A stretch of DNA of 64,000 nt from Halobacteriales archaeon QS_4_69_225 (lineage in GTDB: Archaea > Halobacteriota > Halobacteria > Halobacteriales > Haloarculaceae), in NCBI GenBank assembly GCA_003020965.1, contig PXRL01000008.1, positions 170,760 through 234,759 on the forward strand, read 5' to 3'. The notes beneath the pieces were generated by a model that was not told the origin of the DNA, searched no databases, and was given only the letters and a program-made list of their open reading frames with translations. This document shows, piece by piece, positions 25,855 through 34,418 of this stretch; the stretch's first letter is position 1, and each line of letters begins with the position of its first letter. A program made the position numbers and the translations under genes.

Positions 25855-26276
25855 GGCTCGAGAAACGCCCGGGCGTCGGCCTCGAGGTTGGCCAGCTCGT
25901 CGTCGAGCTTCCGCTTGAAGTACGTCTCCACGCCCGGCAGTCGGCCGTCGACGATGAACCGGTTAATGAGCCGCGTGTCGCCGTCGTCGGTCGCCTCGAG
26001 GGTGTGTTCGCCCTGGACATTCATCGCCCGCGAGCGGCCGACGAACTCGACGTACCGCGGTTCGTCGAGTTCGACGTCCTCGGTCTCGACGGTGATGGTC
26101 CTATCGAGCCGCGGGACGGGCAGCTCGACGTGCCAGATGGCGGTCCGGTCGCCGGTCGTCTCGAAGTCCTCGACGACGCTTATCGCCCCGGCGCGGCGCT
26201 CGGCGTCGGCGATGAACGCCCAGACGTCCGGCGGCGGGGCGGGGAGCTCGAACACCCGCTCGACGCGAACGGTCAT
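25851..26276 (-). CDS. SRPBCC family (START-like) protein
   Basis: A 141-aa protein starting MTVRVERVFELPAPPPDVW. It has the SRPBCC fold pattern: a first beta strand and PPPDVWAFIAD helix, central strands (IWHVELPVPRLDRTITVETE, RYVEFVGRS) and a long C-terminal helix KRKLDDELANLEADARAFLE. The fold makes a hydrophobic ligand pocket. The binding partner is unknown. The ATG at 26276 fits the fold better than the upstream ATG at 26303. It heads a two-gene unit with the nitrilase. Confidence 0.82.
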   Translation of the reverse strand: MTVRVERVFELPAPPPDVWAFIADAERRAGAISVVEDFETTGDRTAIWHVELPVPRLDRTITVETEDVELDEPRYVEFVGRSRAMNVQGEHTLEATDDGDTRLINRFIVDGRLPGVETYFKRKLDDELANLEADARAFLEP

Positions 26277-26488
26277 GACCGTCCGGAGGGGAGGCGGGAA
26301 CAAAAAGGCCGTCGTCGTGTGCCCGCGGGCCGGCCGTCAGCGGTTTCGAGGCGGAGCCTCCGGCCTCAAGGAGTGAGCGACGCGAACGAGTAGGCCGGAG
26401 AGGAAGCCGACAACTCCGACACATTCCATGAACTATTGACCCTCCTCCCTCCCCGATATTGATAAACCATCATGCATACGTCTGACGT

Positions 26489-27772
26489 ATGGAGGTGCGG
26501 CGGACAGTCCCGGTCAAACTCGACGTGGACAGTGACGACGCCGCACTTCTGCACGAAACAGTAGACGAGTTTTTGTGGGCCGCCAACCACGTCGTCAACC
26601 ACGCTTGGCAGGGCGAGTACAAGACGACCAGCAAGGCACAGTTGCAGGAGGAAACCTACGACGAGGTGCGCGACCGGACACGGTTGCACGCGAATCTCGT
26701 TCAGAACGCTCGCAACAAGGCTGCTGACGCCGTACAGGGCGTTGTCGCTCGCTGGAGACAGGGCGAGTACGCGGGCAAACCACACTTCTCGGAGCCGACC
26801 GCCGTGTACGACAAGCGGTGTGCCACCTTCCACGACGAGTACGTATCGCTGGCAACCGTCGACGGACGCATCGAAGTCGAGTACGTCCTCCCCGACCCCG
26901 CCCGCGACACACCCCACAGTCGGTACCTCGCGGCGAGTGGTTCCTTCATCTCCGCACAAAGGCGGAGGTGGAGTCTGACACGCCGGAACGGGCGACGACC
27001 GGGCACAGTACAGTCCTCGGCGTTGACCTCGGTGTGAACCAACTTGCGGTCACTTCGACAGGCACGTTCTGGACGGGCGACGAGTTCGACCACTGGCGAC
27101 GGGAGTACGAGAAACGGCGCGGGTCACTCCAACAATGTGGGAGTCGCCACGCTCACGAAAACATCCAGGCAGTCGGGCGGAAGGAAACAGGTCGATTCAA
27201 AATGATGCTCCACCGGATTGCCAACGGCATCATTGAGGAGGCAACCGAGAACGGCTGTATGGTCATCGCCTTCGAGGAATTGACCGGCATCCGCGACAGG
27301 CTTTCTGGCGCATCGTGGGGACACAAATGGGCGTTTGAGCGGTTGTACGAGTACGTCGATTATAAAGCCGAGTTACACGGTATCGACGTGAAACAGGTGG
27401 ACCCGGAGAACACGTCCCGGCGGTGTTCGACATGTGGGTTCACGCACCCGGACAACCGCGACGGTGAGAGCTTCGAGTGTCTAAAATGTGGCTACCGGAA
27501 CCACGCCGACTACAACGCGGTCGCCGGACTACGTCCGGCGGGCAGCAAAGTCGCGTAGCGACTTTGCGACGGCGAAGAACATCGGCTTGCGGTATCTCCG
27601 TCGTAACCAAACCGGGGATGACGGAGGCGCACCCGTAGGCGTGCGCTTGAATCGCGGGATGTTGAACGCGAACGGAGAATTTGAACCTCCTGCCGGGGAG
27701 TCCGGTCAGAGCGGGAGTCCACGCGAAAGCCCCACCCTCAACGAAGCGAACAGCGAAGCCGTGAGCGAGTAG
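26489..27772 (+). pseudogene. tnpB: tnpB (RNA-guided nuclease of IS1341-type element), broken
   Basis: Frame one (26489 to about 26935) has the amino half, [17 protein letters not shown] one-base shift near 26930-26938 moves into [14 protein letters not shown] and the RuvC domain: [12 protein letters not shown] with the first Asp, [10 protein letters not shown] with Glu, then a zinc ribbon (CSTCGF and CLKCGY) and HADYNA with the last Asp. Directly after HADYNA, two triloop palindromes (27522-27567) interrupt the normal [11 protein letters not shown] ending, which resumes in another frame and stops at 27772. All catalytic residues survive but the reading frame does not. Confidence 0.85.
27522..27567. 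repeat. Palindrome pair inserted in tnpB
   Basis: CGCCGGAC-TAC-GTCCGGCG (27522-27540) and GCAAAGTCGC-GTA-GCGACTTTGC (27545-27567) sit 4 nt apart between HADYNA and the AKNIGLRYL ending of TnpB. Since family members normally run directly from one motif to the next, this looks like an insertion of about 50 bp that also shifts the frame. Confidence 0.8.
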
Positions 27773-27780
27773 GGTGGGGT
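27731..27780. repeat. Right-end hairpin of the tnpB element
   Basis: Perfect 9-bp arms CCCCACCCT/AGGGTGGGG enclose a 32-nt loop with AACGAAGCGAAC and GTGAGCGAGT. In IS605-family elements this end and the tnpB 3' region produce the guide (omega/re) RNA, whose guide part would begin after 27780. A very similar hairpin lies at 57539-57587. Confidence 0.7.
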
Positions 27781-27783
27781 AGT

Positions 27784-28008
27784 TTACTCGGGCGTGACGC
27801 GCCAGGTCGTCGAGCGGGCCCGGGACCACTTCTCGATGTCGACCTCCTCGGACTGCTCGTCGAGGTGTGGGAGACGGGAGCCGACCTGCTTGGCCGTCAG
27901 GCCGATGGCCTCGGCGATGCCCTTCGAGCGGAAGTACCGCTTGCCTCCCGCCGCCCGGTCCCGTAGGTACGAGAGAATGCGCTCGTCCTCCTCGCTCAGT
28001 TCGGTCAT
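27784..28008 (-). CDS. Small winged-helix protein (DUF7123-like)
   Basis: A 74-aa protein starting MTELSEEDERILSYLRDRA. It has a compact winged-helix: KRYFRSKGIAEAIGLTAKQV holds the recognition helix, and SRARSTTWRVTPE forms the wing strand. This is a common haloarchaeal small DNA-binding family, which I recall as DUF7123. The ATG at 28008 fits the family start; an in-frame ATG at 28044 adds 12 residues. It lies just beyond the right end of the tnpB element and was not interrupted by it. Confidence 0.8.
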   Translation of the reverse strand: MTELSEEDERILSYLRDRAAGGKRYFRSKGIAEAIGLTAKQVGSRLPHLDEQSEEVDIEKWSRARSTTWRVTPE

Positions 28009-28063
28009 ATTTCGAACAACGGGGGCGAGCATCTTAAGCCCCATCCCTCGGGCTGCCGGCTAT

Positions 28064-28080
28064 GACCGCCCAAGGCGGTC
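28064..28080. repeat. Single triloop palindrome
   Basis: GACCGCC-CAA-GGCGGTC, a perfect 7-bp stem with a 3-nt loop, upstream of the winged-helix gene. It matches the geometry of the palindromes elsewhere in the window. Confidence 0.6.
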
Positions 28081-28151
28081 CCGTCGGGAGGATGGAGTTC
28101 AGACGATTCCGTCCGGATCGAGGAATCTCGGAGGAATCGGGGCCGGCAGTA

Positions 28152-28337
28152 TCAACCGTAGGCGTGGTAGGCGGCCACCGACAGCCCGCCGGCGGCCATC
28201 GCGACCGCGAACGACCAGCCCGACGCCACCTGATCGCCGGTGATGCCGAAGACGGTCATGCCGACGGCACCGAACAGGGCGACGAGTCCGAAGGCCAGCG
28301 GAACGGCGATGCGCTTGTCCGACGGGGCCGTGCTCAT
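28152..28337 (-). CDS. Two-helix small membrane protein (DUF7525-like)
   Basis: A 61-aa protein with two hydrophobic segments, VPLAFGLVALFGAVGMTVFG (residues about 12-31) and WSFAVAMAAGGLSVAAYHAY (about 41-60), after a short charged amino end. The length and layout match a small haloarchaeal membrane family of unknown role, which I recall as DUF7525. It stands alone, divergent from the LEA-like gene. Confidence 0.65.
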   Translation of the reverse strand: MSTAPSDKRIAVPLAFGLVALFGAVGMTVFGITGDQVASGWSFAVAMAAGGLSVAAYHAYG

Positions 28338-28436
28338 GGGCGGCGGTACGCGACGGCGGGTCTAAATCCCGTCGGTCGCGGGCGGGAGTTCGCCGACCCA
28401 GAGGTATTTTGACGGGGCCGGGCGTCGGCACGAGTG

Positions 28437-29567
28437 ATGGACGGACTCAGGGAGATATTCACCGCCAGACGGCTCAAGATCGCCGGCGCGGTCGTCGGCG
28501 TGGTCGTGGCGCTGCTGGCGGGCGCGTTCGCGCTGGGCGTGCTCGGGACGCCGACCGTCGAGGCGGTCGACAACGAGTTCGGCGAGGTCGACGACGAGAC
28601 GACCATCGTCTTCACCGACCTCGTCGTCAACAACCCCAACCCGGTCGGCGTACAGCGCGGCGACACGACGATCAACTACACCGTGCGGATGAACGACGTC
28701 CCGATGGCCGTCGGCGGCCGCGAGGGGCTGTCCGTGGAGTCCGGCAACTCGACGCTGGCGTTCACCACCCGGATGGACAACGAGCAGATCCCGGCGTGGT
28801 GGGTGACCCACGTCAACGGCGACGAGCGGACGGTCGTCACCATCAACGCGACGGTCCGGGCGTCGCTGCTCGGCCAGCGGCAGTTCGACATCACCCAGGA
28901 AAAGGAGGTGGAGACGAACATCATCGGGCAGTTCAACTCCGAGGAGACCCGACCCGTCGAGGCCGACAGCCCGCCGCCGGGCGTCGAGAACCCGATTCTG
29001 TACGTCAACCGGACGAGCGCCGCCTGGGGGGAAGCCACCGCCGAGCGGACGCCCATCGACATGGAGTTCGTCGCCTACAACCCCAAGACGACGCCGTTCA
29101 CCGTCACCGAACTCGGCTACGAGATCACGATGAACGGCGTGGCGGTCGGCGAGGGGCAGACGGACGAGCCGGCAACCATCCCGCCCGGCAGCACGGAGAC
29201 CATCCGGACGGAGACGGCCATCCGCAACGAGAACCTCGACGACTGGTGGGTGACGCACCTGCGGAACGACCAGGTGACCGACCTCCGCATCGAGTTCTAC
29301 GCGGTGGTCTCCAGTGACCTCCTCCCGCAGGACGTCCGGGTGCCGCTGGACGAACTCACCTACGAGCGGACCATCGAGACCGACATCTTCGGCAACGAGA
29401 ACGCCTCGACGGACGGGGCGACGCCGACGCCGGGCGGCGACGGGGACGGGACGCCAACCCCAACCCCGACGCCGGAGCCGGTGGACCCCGTCGAGACGCC
29501 GACGGACCCGATCGACGAACCGGTCGGCGACGGGACGCCGACCTCGACCGACGACGACCTGTTCTGA
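28437..29567 (+). CDS. LEA type 2 / WHy domain membrane-anchored protein
   Basis: A 376-aa protein starting at ATG 28437. One membrane helix at about 15-38 (VVGVVVALLAGAFALGVLG) is followed by two WHy-type domains, about 50-165 (with VNNPNPVGVQRGDTTINYTV) and about 190-310 (with AYNPKTTPFTVTELGYEITM). Both carry the NP motif and a WWVTHxxND segment. The C-terminal 65 residues are a Thr/Pro/Asp-rich tail. WHy domains are linked to desiccation and stress in other organisms. Here the domains would sit outside the membrane. Confidence 0.82.
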   Translation: MDGLREIFTARRLKIAGAVVGVVVALLAGAFALGVLGTPTVEAVDNEFGEVDDETTIVFTDLVVNNPNPVGVQRGDTTINYTVRMNDVPMAVGGREGLSVESGNSTLAFTTRMDNEQIPAWWVTHVNGDERTVVTINATVRASLLGQRQFDITQEKEVETNIIGQFNSEETRPVEADSPPPGVENPILYVNRTSAAWGEATAERTPIDMEFVAYNPKTTPFTVTELGYEITMNGVAVGEGQTDEPATIPPGSTETIRTETAIRNENLDDWWVTHLRNDQVTDLRIEFYAVVSSDLLPQDVRVPLDELTYERTIETDIFGNENASTDGATPTPGGDGDGTPTPTPTPEPVDPVETPTDPIDEPVGDGTPTSTDDDLF

Positions 29568-29609
29568 GCGAGGCCGCCGCGGGACACACCGCCCGACGGC
29601 GGGCCGGCC

Positions 29610-30644
29610 TCACTCGATGGAGACGTGTTCGCTGTTTTCGTTCAGCGAGAGGTTCGTCGCGATTTCGGCGATCCGGACGGCGTACTGTGCGGTCTGGCCG
29701 ATGCTGACCAGCACCTCCCGGACCCGGAGGAGGTCCTCGTTGGGCATCTCCTCGAGATCGTCGAGGATCTCCGTCTCGCGGTCGCGGACGGCGGCGAACC
29801 GCTCGCGGGTCTCGATGGCCATGTCGTAGTCCCGCTCGACGGCCGCCCGCACGCCGAGTTCCGTGATGGCGTTGACGTCGTCGGTCAGCTCCCGGATGCG
29901 GCGCATCGTCGCGTCGTCGACCTCGAGCGTGTGGCCCTCCGTCTCGAGGACGATCTCGGCGATGTCCTCGGCGTTGTCCGCCGTGAGCTCGAGGTTCTTC
30001 GCGACCGCCCGGTAGCCGATGAGCGGGAAGCCGGAATCGAGTTCGACCGCCCGGGCGAGGTTGGGGTTCTGGTAGGCGGTGAAGATGAGCCGCAGCAGCA
30101 GCACGAATATCTTGTTGGCCTGCCGCTCGCGGTTGAGCGCCCGCTGGGCCAGGTCGGGATCGCCGCGGGCCAGCGACTTGATGGCCTCGTTGCGCATCGT
30201 CGAGCCGGTCGACTCCAGCCGTCCCAGCAGGTTGTCCAGCGAGAAGTCCTCCGGGTCGACCGAACACCGGATGGCGATGCGCTCGGGGGTCTCCTCGATG
30301 ACTCCCAGTCCCATCAGCTGCGTTTCGGCGTTGTACACGGCGTTGATCTGCGCGGAATCGAGCGTGCCGTTTTCCTCGACCTCGACGTGGATGATGCGCC
30401 GGCCGAGCACGTACTGTGCGACGATGGCCCGCTCGACGGCGTCGGCGTCGAGGTTCTGGGCGTGGATGACCGCCTCGCTTTCCTCCTGCTGGACGGACTC
30501 CGGCATCACCGTCAGCGTCCCCTTCGACCCCATCCGCAGCGACACCTCGTCGCCCTTTTCGACGTCCTGTTCGCCGGCCCACTCGGCCGGGAGCGTCATC
30601 GCCAGCGTCGACGGCCCGAGCCGCTGTACCTTGCGGGTTTCCAT
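29610..30644 (-). CDS. phoU: AbrB-PhoU type phosphate uptake regulator
   Basis: A 344-aa protein. Residues 1-48 form a SpoVT/AbrB-type DNA-binding domain (METRKVQRLGPSTLAMTLPA). Two PhoU-like helical domains follow at about 115-220 and 230-335 (SIGQTAQYAVRIAEIATN near the end). Haloarchaeal fusions of this kind regulate phosphate uptake genes. No pst genes are adjacent, so it probably acts in trans. It is transcribed divergently from threonine synthase with a 126-nt intergenic region containing repeated TATACACC sequences. Confidence 0.9.
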   Translation of the reverse strand: METRKVQRLGPSTLAMTLPAEWAGEQDVEKGDEVSLRMGSKGTLTVMPESVQQEESEAVIHAQNLDADAVERAIVAQYVLGRRIIHVEVEENGTLDSAQINAVYNAETQLMGLGVIEETPERIAIRCSVDPEDFSLDNLLGRLESTGSTMRNEAIKSLARGDPDLAQRALNRERQANKIFVLLLRLIFTAYQNPNLARAVELDSGFPLIGYRAVAKNLELTADNAEDIAEIVLETEGHTLEVDDATMRRIRELTDDVNAITELGVRAAVERDYDMAIETRERFAAVRDRETEILDDLEEMPNEDLLRVREVLVSIGQTAQYAVRIAEIATNLSLNENSEHVSIE

Positions 30645-30679
30645 ACCGTCGAATCGTCGGCACGGACCTTAAGGTTCAC

Positions 30680-30722
30680 TATACACCGGACAAGACACCG
30701 GCAGATAATTATACACCCGGAC
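30680..30722. promoter_or_regulatory. Repeated TATACACC(C)GGAC motif between phoU and threonine synthase
   Basis: TATACACCGGAC (30680-30691) and TATACACCCGGAC (30710-30722) are spaced 30 nt, with a weaker GACACCGGC between them (30694-30702). They lie between divergent starts at 30644 and 30771, so they may be paired TATA/operator elements shared by the two genes. The regulator could be the AbrB-PhoU protein itself; this is inference. Confidence 0.45.
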
Positions 30723-30770
30723 GGGCGGTGCCGCAGGAACGCTTACCGGGCGGGGCGCCGAGACGCCGGC

Positions 30771-31961
30771 ATGGAGACGACCGAGGCATTCGAGGGGTTG
30801 CGGTGTTTCGACTGCGGCGAGCGGGTCGACGCGATGGCGACCGGTCGGTGTCCCGACTGCGGCGGAATCCTGGACCCGACCTACGACTACGAGGCCGTCT
30901 CGCTGTCGACGGGCGGGCCCGTCGCGTCGATGTGGGACTACGAGGCGGTACTACCGTTTCCGGCCGCGTCCGCGAACAGGATGGGCGCCGGCGGGACGCC
31001 ACTGGTCGCCTGCCCCGAGTTGGCCGACCGGATGGGCGTCGACCGCGTGTTCCTGAAGGACGAGGGCCAGAACCCGACGGGTACGTTCAAGGACCGCGGG
31101 GCGGCCGTCTCGGTCGCCGCCGCCGCGGCCGCCGGCGCCGACGACGTCGCGCTGTCGTCGGCGGGCAACGCCGGTCACGCCGCCGCGGCCTACGCCGACG
31201 CCGCCGGCCTCGACGCCCACGTCTTCCTTCCGGAGCGGGCGGGCTTCACCCAGAAGGCGATGGTCGAGGTCCACGGCGGCGACCTCCACGTCGCGGGCGG
31301 CGAGGAGGCACAGATCGGCGACGCCGGCCGCGCCTACGAGCGGGCGATGGCCGACAACGAGGCGTGGCAGTCGGTGAAGACGTTCGTCACGCCGTACCGC
31401 CACGACGGCAAGAAGACGATGGCCTACGAGGTGATCGACCAGCTCGGCGGCGAGGTGCCGGACGGAATCGTCTACCCCACCGGCGGCGGCGTCGGCCTCG
31501 TCGGCATGCACAAGGCCGCCAGGGAACTCCGGACGATGGGCCATATCGACGAGCTGCCCGGCATGTACGTCGCTCAGTCCAGCGGCTGTGCACCCATCGT
31601 CGACGCCTACGAGGCCGGTGACGACCGCCACGAGCCGTGGGCCGACGTCGAGACGGTCTGCGGCGGCATCGCCATCCCGGATCCCGGCGCCAGCGACCTC
31701 GTCCTCGAGGCGGTCCGCGAGAGCGACGGCGGCGCCGTCGCGACCGACGACGAGGCCATCCTCGACGCCGCCGTCGAGGTCGCCCGCCACACCGGCCTCG
31801 AGATGGCGCCGGCCTGTGCGGCCGCCGCCAGCGGCGCCTCCGAACTGGCCGACCGCGGCGAGTTCGGCCCCGATGACACGGTCGTCCTGTTGAACACCGG
31901 GGCCGGGAGCAAGGACGCCGACGCGCTACGGGCCCACGTCGGCGAGCGAAATGCCGGGTAG
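30771..31961 (+). CDS. thrC: Threonine synthase
   Basis: A 396-aa PLP enzyme that would turn O-phosphohomoserine into threonine. An amino zinc ribbon (CFDCGE and CPDCGG, residues about 13-35) precedes the fold-type II domain. The PLP lysine lies in NPTGTFKDRGAAV (about residue 107), SAGNAGHAAAAYADAAG binds phosphate, and YPTGGGVGLVG is the glycine-rich loop. The length is normal. The annotation start is ATG 30771; a much longer upstream frame is a shadow of phoU. A close PLP paralogue such as cysteate synthase cannot be fully excluded. Confidence 0.88.
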   Translation: METTEAFEGLRCFDCGERVDAMATGRCPDCGGILDPTYDYEAVSLSTGGPVASMWDYEAVLPFPAASANRMGAGGTPLVACPELADRMGVDRVFLKDEGQNPTGTFKDRGAAVSVAAAAAAGADDVALSSAGNAGHAAAAYADAAGLDAHVFLPERAGFTQKAMVEVHGGDLHVAGGEEAQIGDAGRAYERAMADNEAWQSVKTFVTPYRHDGKKTMAYEVIDQLGGEVPDGIVYPTGGGVGLVGMHKAARELRTMGHIDELPGMYVAQSSGCAPIVDAYEAGDDRHEPWADVETVCGGIAIPDPGASDLVLEAVRESDGGAVATDDEAILDAAVEVARHTGLEMAPACAAAASGASELADRGEFGPDDTVVLLNTGAGSKDADALRAHVGERNAG

Positions 31962-32076
31962 CACGGGCGGTCGTACTGCCGGCCGTGCCGGCAGGCGGAT
32001 CTCGGAACGGAACGAAACGCTCGGCGCGGTCGGGCCGAGGCAACGAGGTCACAAGATCACGGACGTACGGGCGGTA

Positions 32077-33114
32077 TCAGTCGTCGTCGGCGGCCGCCGG
32101 TGGCTCCTCGTAGCCGGGATGGCCCTCGTGGTCGAGCGCGCGGTCCCGGAGCCGGTCGGAGATGCCCGGCACCTCGGCCTCGTCGACGGGGCCGTCGGCC
32201 TCGATCTCCTCGACGGAGCGAGGGAACGCCCGGAGGTCGTAGTGGTTGCCGATGCCGCAGCGGGCGCCCTCGCCCATCGCCGTCGGGATCTGGTTGTGAC
32301 CGGGCGTGACGTCGCCGACCGCGTAGACGCCGTCGACGTTCGTTCGGCCGTGGTCGTCGACGGCAACGGTACCGTCGTCGTTCAGCTCGACGCCGAGCGA
32401 CTCCGCGAGGTCGGTGTTGTAGTCGGAGCCGTACATCGGGAAGCTGCCGCGGTACTCCCGGCGGGTGCCGTCCTCGAACTCGAAGGCCTCCAGCCAGCCG
32501 TCGTCGCGCTTCTCGACGCCCGCGATTTCCTCGTGGACGACGTCGACGGGATGGTTCTCGAGCATGACCTGCGTTTCGGCGGACCACTCCGGATCCTCGC
32601 CGCGGGTGAGCAGGTCGACCTCCGGCGTGAAGTTGAGCATGATCATGGCGACGTGGGCCGCCGAGTCGCCGACCCCCATCACGGAGACGGGCTCGTCGAC
32701 GAACATGTAGGCGTCGCAGTGGAGACACCAGTGGAGCCCGCGGCCGGTCCGGGGCAGCGGCGGGTCCGGCCGCTCGTCGGAAAAGCCCGTCGCCAGCACG
32801 ACGTGGTCGGTCGTCACCTCGACGTCGCCGGCCGTCACCCGGTAGCCGTCCGCGACGGGTTCGATCTCGGAGACGTGGTCCTGGTGGTAGTCGGCGCCGT
32901 ACTCCTGGATCTGCTCGGTCGCCGTCGCCAGGAACTCGTTGCCCGACACCTCCTCGGTGACGCCGATGACGTTGTGCGTGTCCAGCATCATCGCCGCTCG
33001 GCCGCCGCCGCGGTTGATGACCGCCGTGTCGTGGCCGAGTCTGGTCGTGTACAGCGCCGACGTCAGCCCGGCCGGCCCCCCGCCGACGACCGTCACCTGG
33101 TAGTGATCCGTCAT
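32077..33114 (-). CDS. Thioredoxin reductase-like FAD/NAD(P) oxidoreductase
   Basis: A 345-aa flavoprotein starting MTDHYQVTVVGGGPAGLTSA at 33114. It has the FAD-binding GGGPAG motif, a CLHC redox pair near residue 129 (HWCLHCDAY), a second nucleotide-binding region VMGVGDSAAHVAM, and the YAVGDVTPGHNQ motif binding FAD. It resembles thioredoxin reductases; the CxxC is intact, so thiol transfer to a small partner is likely. Longer upstream starts read as unconserved sequence. An acidic C-terminal extension of about 45 residues is unusual. Confidence 0.88.
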   Translation of the reverse strand: MTDHYQVTVVGGGPAGLTSALYTTRLGHDTAVINRGGGRAAMMLDTHNVIGVTEEVSGNEFLATATEQIQEYGADYHQDHVSEIEPVADGYRVTAGDVEVTTDHVVLATGFSDERPDPPLPRTGRGLHWCLHCDAYMFVDEPVSVMGVGDSAAHVAMIMLNFTPEVDLLTRGEDPEWSAETQVMLENHPVDVVHEEIAGVEKRDDGWLEAFEFEDGTRREYRGSFPMYGSDYNTDLAESLGVELNDDGTVAVDDHGRTNVDGVYAVGDVTPGHNQIPTAMGEGARCGIGNHYDLRAFPRSVEEIEADGPVDEAEVPGISDRLRDRALDHEGHPGYEEPPAAADDD

Positions 33115-33414
33115 CGACGGACAGTAGTGGTCCCACCGGCTTAACTCTCCGGCCGGTGTGACACCGCACGCGCATGCGGGCCGGGCGCCCGCCGAGAGCG
33201 CGCCGGACGTATGCCGACATCGGCGTGGACGTGCGCCGATATCGGCGCCGGCACCGCGCATGCCGCCCCTGACGCCCCGCGCGCGCCGCTGTCACGGCGG
33301 CGCGGGAACCCGACGCACGCCGAAGGACAGGTGATATAAGTGAGGAACCCCAACATTTACCTGAACCGCTCGCACCGGAGGGGTCGGCCCCTCGTGGGGC
33401 AGGGACACGACATC
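33115..33414. other. 300-bp region before the DUF7110-like gene
   Basis: No gene is seen. GATATAAG at about 33333-33340 may be a TATA element for the gene at 33415. A hairpin with GAGGGG and CCCCTC arms (about 33377-33392) would lie in its leader. Confidence 0.35.
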
Positions 33415-34050
33415 ATGACCAGTCGCGTTTACAGACTCCACTCGACGCTGGAACTGCAACTCGACGACGTCCACGAGTTCTTCGACGGCTACGAGATGCC
33501 CGTCGAAATCGACGACGTCGATGTAACACGCCGCAACAACACGCTCATCGTCAGTGCCGTCGCCGCCGAGGACAACATCTCGAAGTACACGCCGACGGCA
33601 CAGTTGAAGGCGAGCGTCACGGAAAACCGGATCTACGAGACGGAAGACGGCTGGCAGGAGACGCCACCGGACCCCCAGGACACCGCGGCGGCGACCGGCG
33701 ACGACGACGGCCCCCAGTGGGGAAGCTTCGGCGACGCCGGCCAGATGCAGGAACAGGAACCGGAGATCAACTCCAAGCTCGTCGAGTACGCCTGCTTCAA
33801 GGGCGACCGCGAGACCGTGCTGCAGAACACCGCCCTCCAGTACCCGATGTTCGAGGTACTGCGGGACCTCGCGTTGTACGCCGACAAGGGGACGCTGACG
33901 TCCATCGCGGCCGTCGACGACGACCTCGAGGCGACCCGCATCGTCGACGGCGAGGAGCGGTCGGCGAGCATCGAGGTCATCGACGACCCACAGGAGCGGG
34001 ACTCCGAGAACAGCGTCGACTGGCGCAACAACGAGTTCATCTCCGACTGA
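33415..34050 (+). CDS. Conserved haloarchaeal protein (DUF7110-like)
   Basis: A 211-aa acidic soluble protein starting MTSRVYRLHSTLELQLDDV. Two regions look ordered: residues 1-75 (beta-alpha, VEIDDVDVTRRNNTLIVSAV) and about 115-165 with KLVEYACFKGDRETVLQNTA and YPMFEVLRDLALY. They are separated by an Asp/Gly/Gln-rich linker. I recall this as a haloarchaea-specific family (DUF7110) without function. A 5' hairpin and a TATA-like stretch precede the start. The upstream ATG-containing frame extension is rejected as leader. Confidence 0.75.
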   Translation: MTSRVYRLHSTLELQLDDVHEFFDGYEMPVEIDDVDVTRRNNTLIVSAVAAEDNISKYTPTAQLKASVTENRIYETEDGWQETPPDPQDTAAATGDDDGPQWGSFGDAGQMQEQEPEINSKLVEYACFKGDRETVLQNTALQYPMFEVLRDLALYADKGTLTSIAAVDDDLEATRIVDGEERSASIEVIDDPQERDSENSVDWRNNEFISD

Positions 34051-34335
34051 CCCGCCGACGGCCGTCCTGTACTGCCGACCGTACTGATCTCGAATCTCGG
34101 TGCCGTGAAACGGCTCTCGTCGAACGGTTACTGCCGAACGCTTCGAAGCGGATCTCCACGCAGCCACAGCCGGCAGTATCAGGGGAACGTCGGTGCTCTC
34201 GAAGGCGGCCGCGCGCTCGAGTCGTCGCGCACGTATTGTCGACGACGGTCGCCGGCGGGTTCCTCGCGGGTCCGCTCGAACCCTGTCGGCGCGACGTCGC
34301 CGGAGAGGCCGACGACCCGGAGGCCGTCGGCGGCG

Positions 34336-34378
34336 GCAGCGGTGCTTGAATACACCAGCAGCGGTGCTTGAATATACC
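34336..34378 (+). repeat. Two 22-bp tandem repeats before the FAD gene
   Basis: GCAGCGGTGCTTGAATACACC and a copy with TATACC follow each other with a 22-bp period, ending about 40 nt before the ATG at 34419. The second copy contains GAATATACC, a possible TATA box, so tandem duplication may have created or doubled the promoter. Confidence 0.65.
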
Positions 34379-34418
34379 GCCCTCGCTTTTTTCTCGCCCG
34401 TCGACAGTCGTATCTTAC

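Larger units (their letters stand above)
26348..27780 (+). mobile_element. IS1341-type (IS200/IS605 family) tnpB-only element, inactivated
   Basis: A subterminal left-end hairpin precedes the gene: GAGGC-GGA-GCCTC at 26348-26360, then CCGGCCT and AGGCCGG arms at 26360-26366 and 26392-26398. The right end has CCCCACCCT and AGGGTGGGG arms (27731-27739, 27772-27780). Between them is one tnpB with no tnpA. The family inserts without target duplication and its TnpB proteins are RNA-guided nucleases. Boundaries are estimated from hairpins. The tnpB has a frameshift and a hairpin insertion, so the element is probably dead. Confidence 0.75.

Noticed and set aside
29625-30770. Plus-strand frame that extends threonine synthase upstream by 380 codons
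   Set aside because: It is antisense to phoU and does not resemble protein. Threonine synthase begins normally at 30771.
33377-33392. Hairpin GAGGGG-TCGG-CCCCTC as a member of the triloop family
   Set aside because: It has a 4-nt loop, only 6-bp arms and no partner hairpin. It was left as a leader stem.
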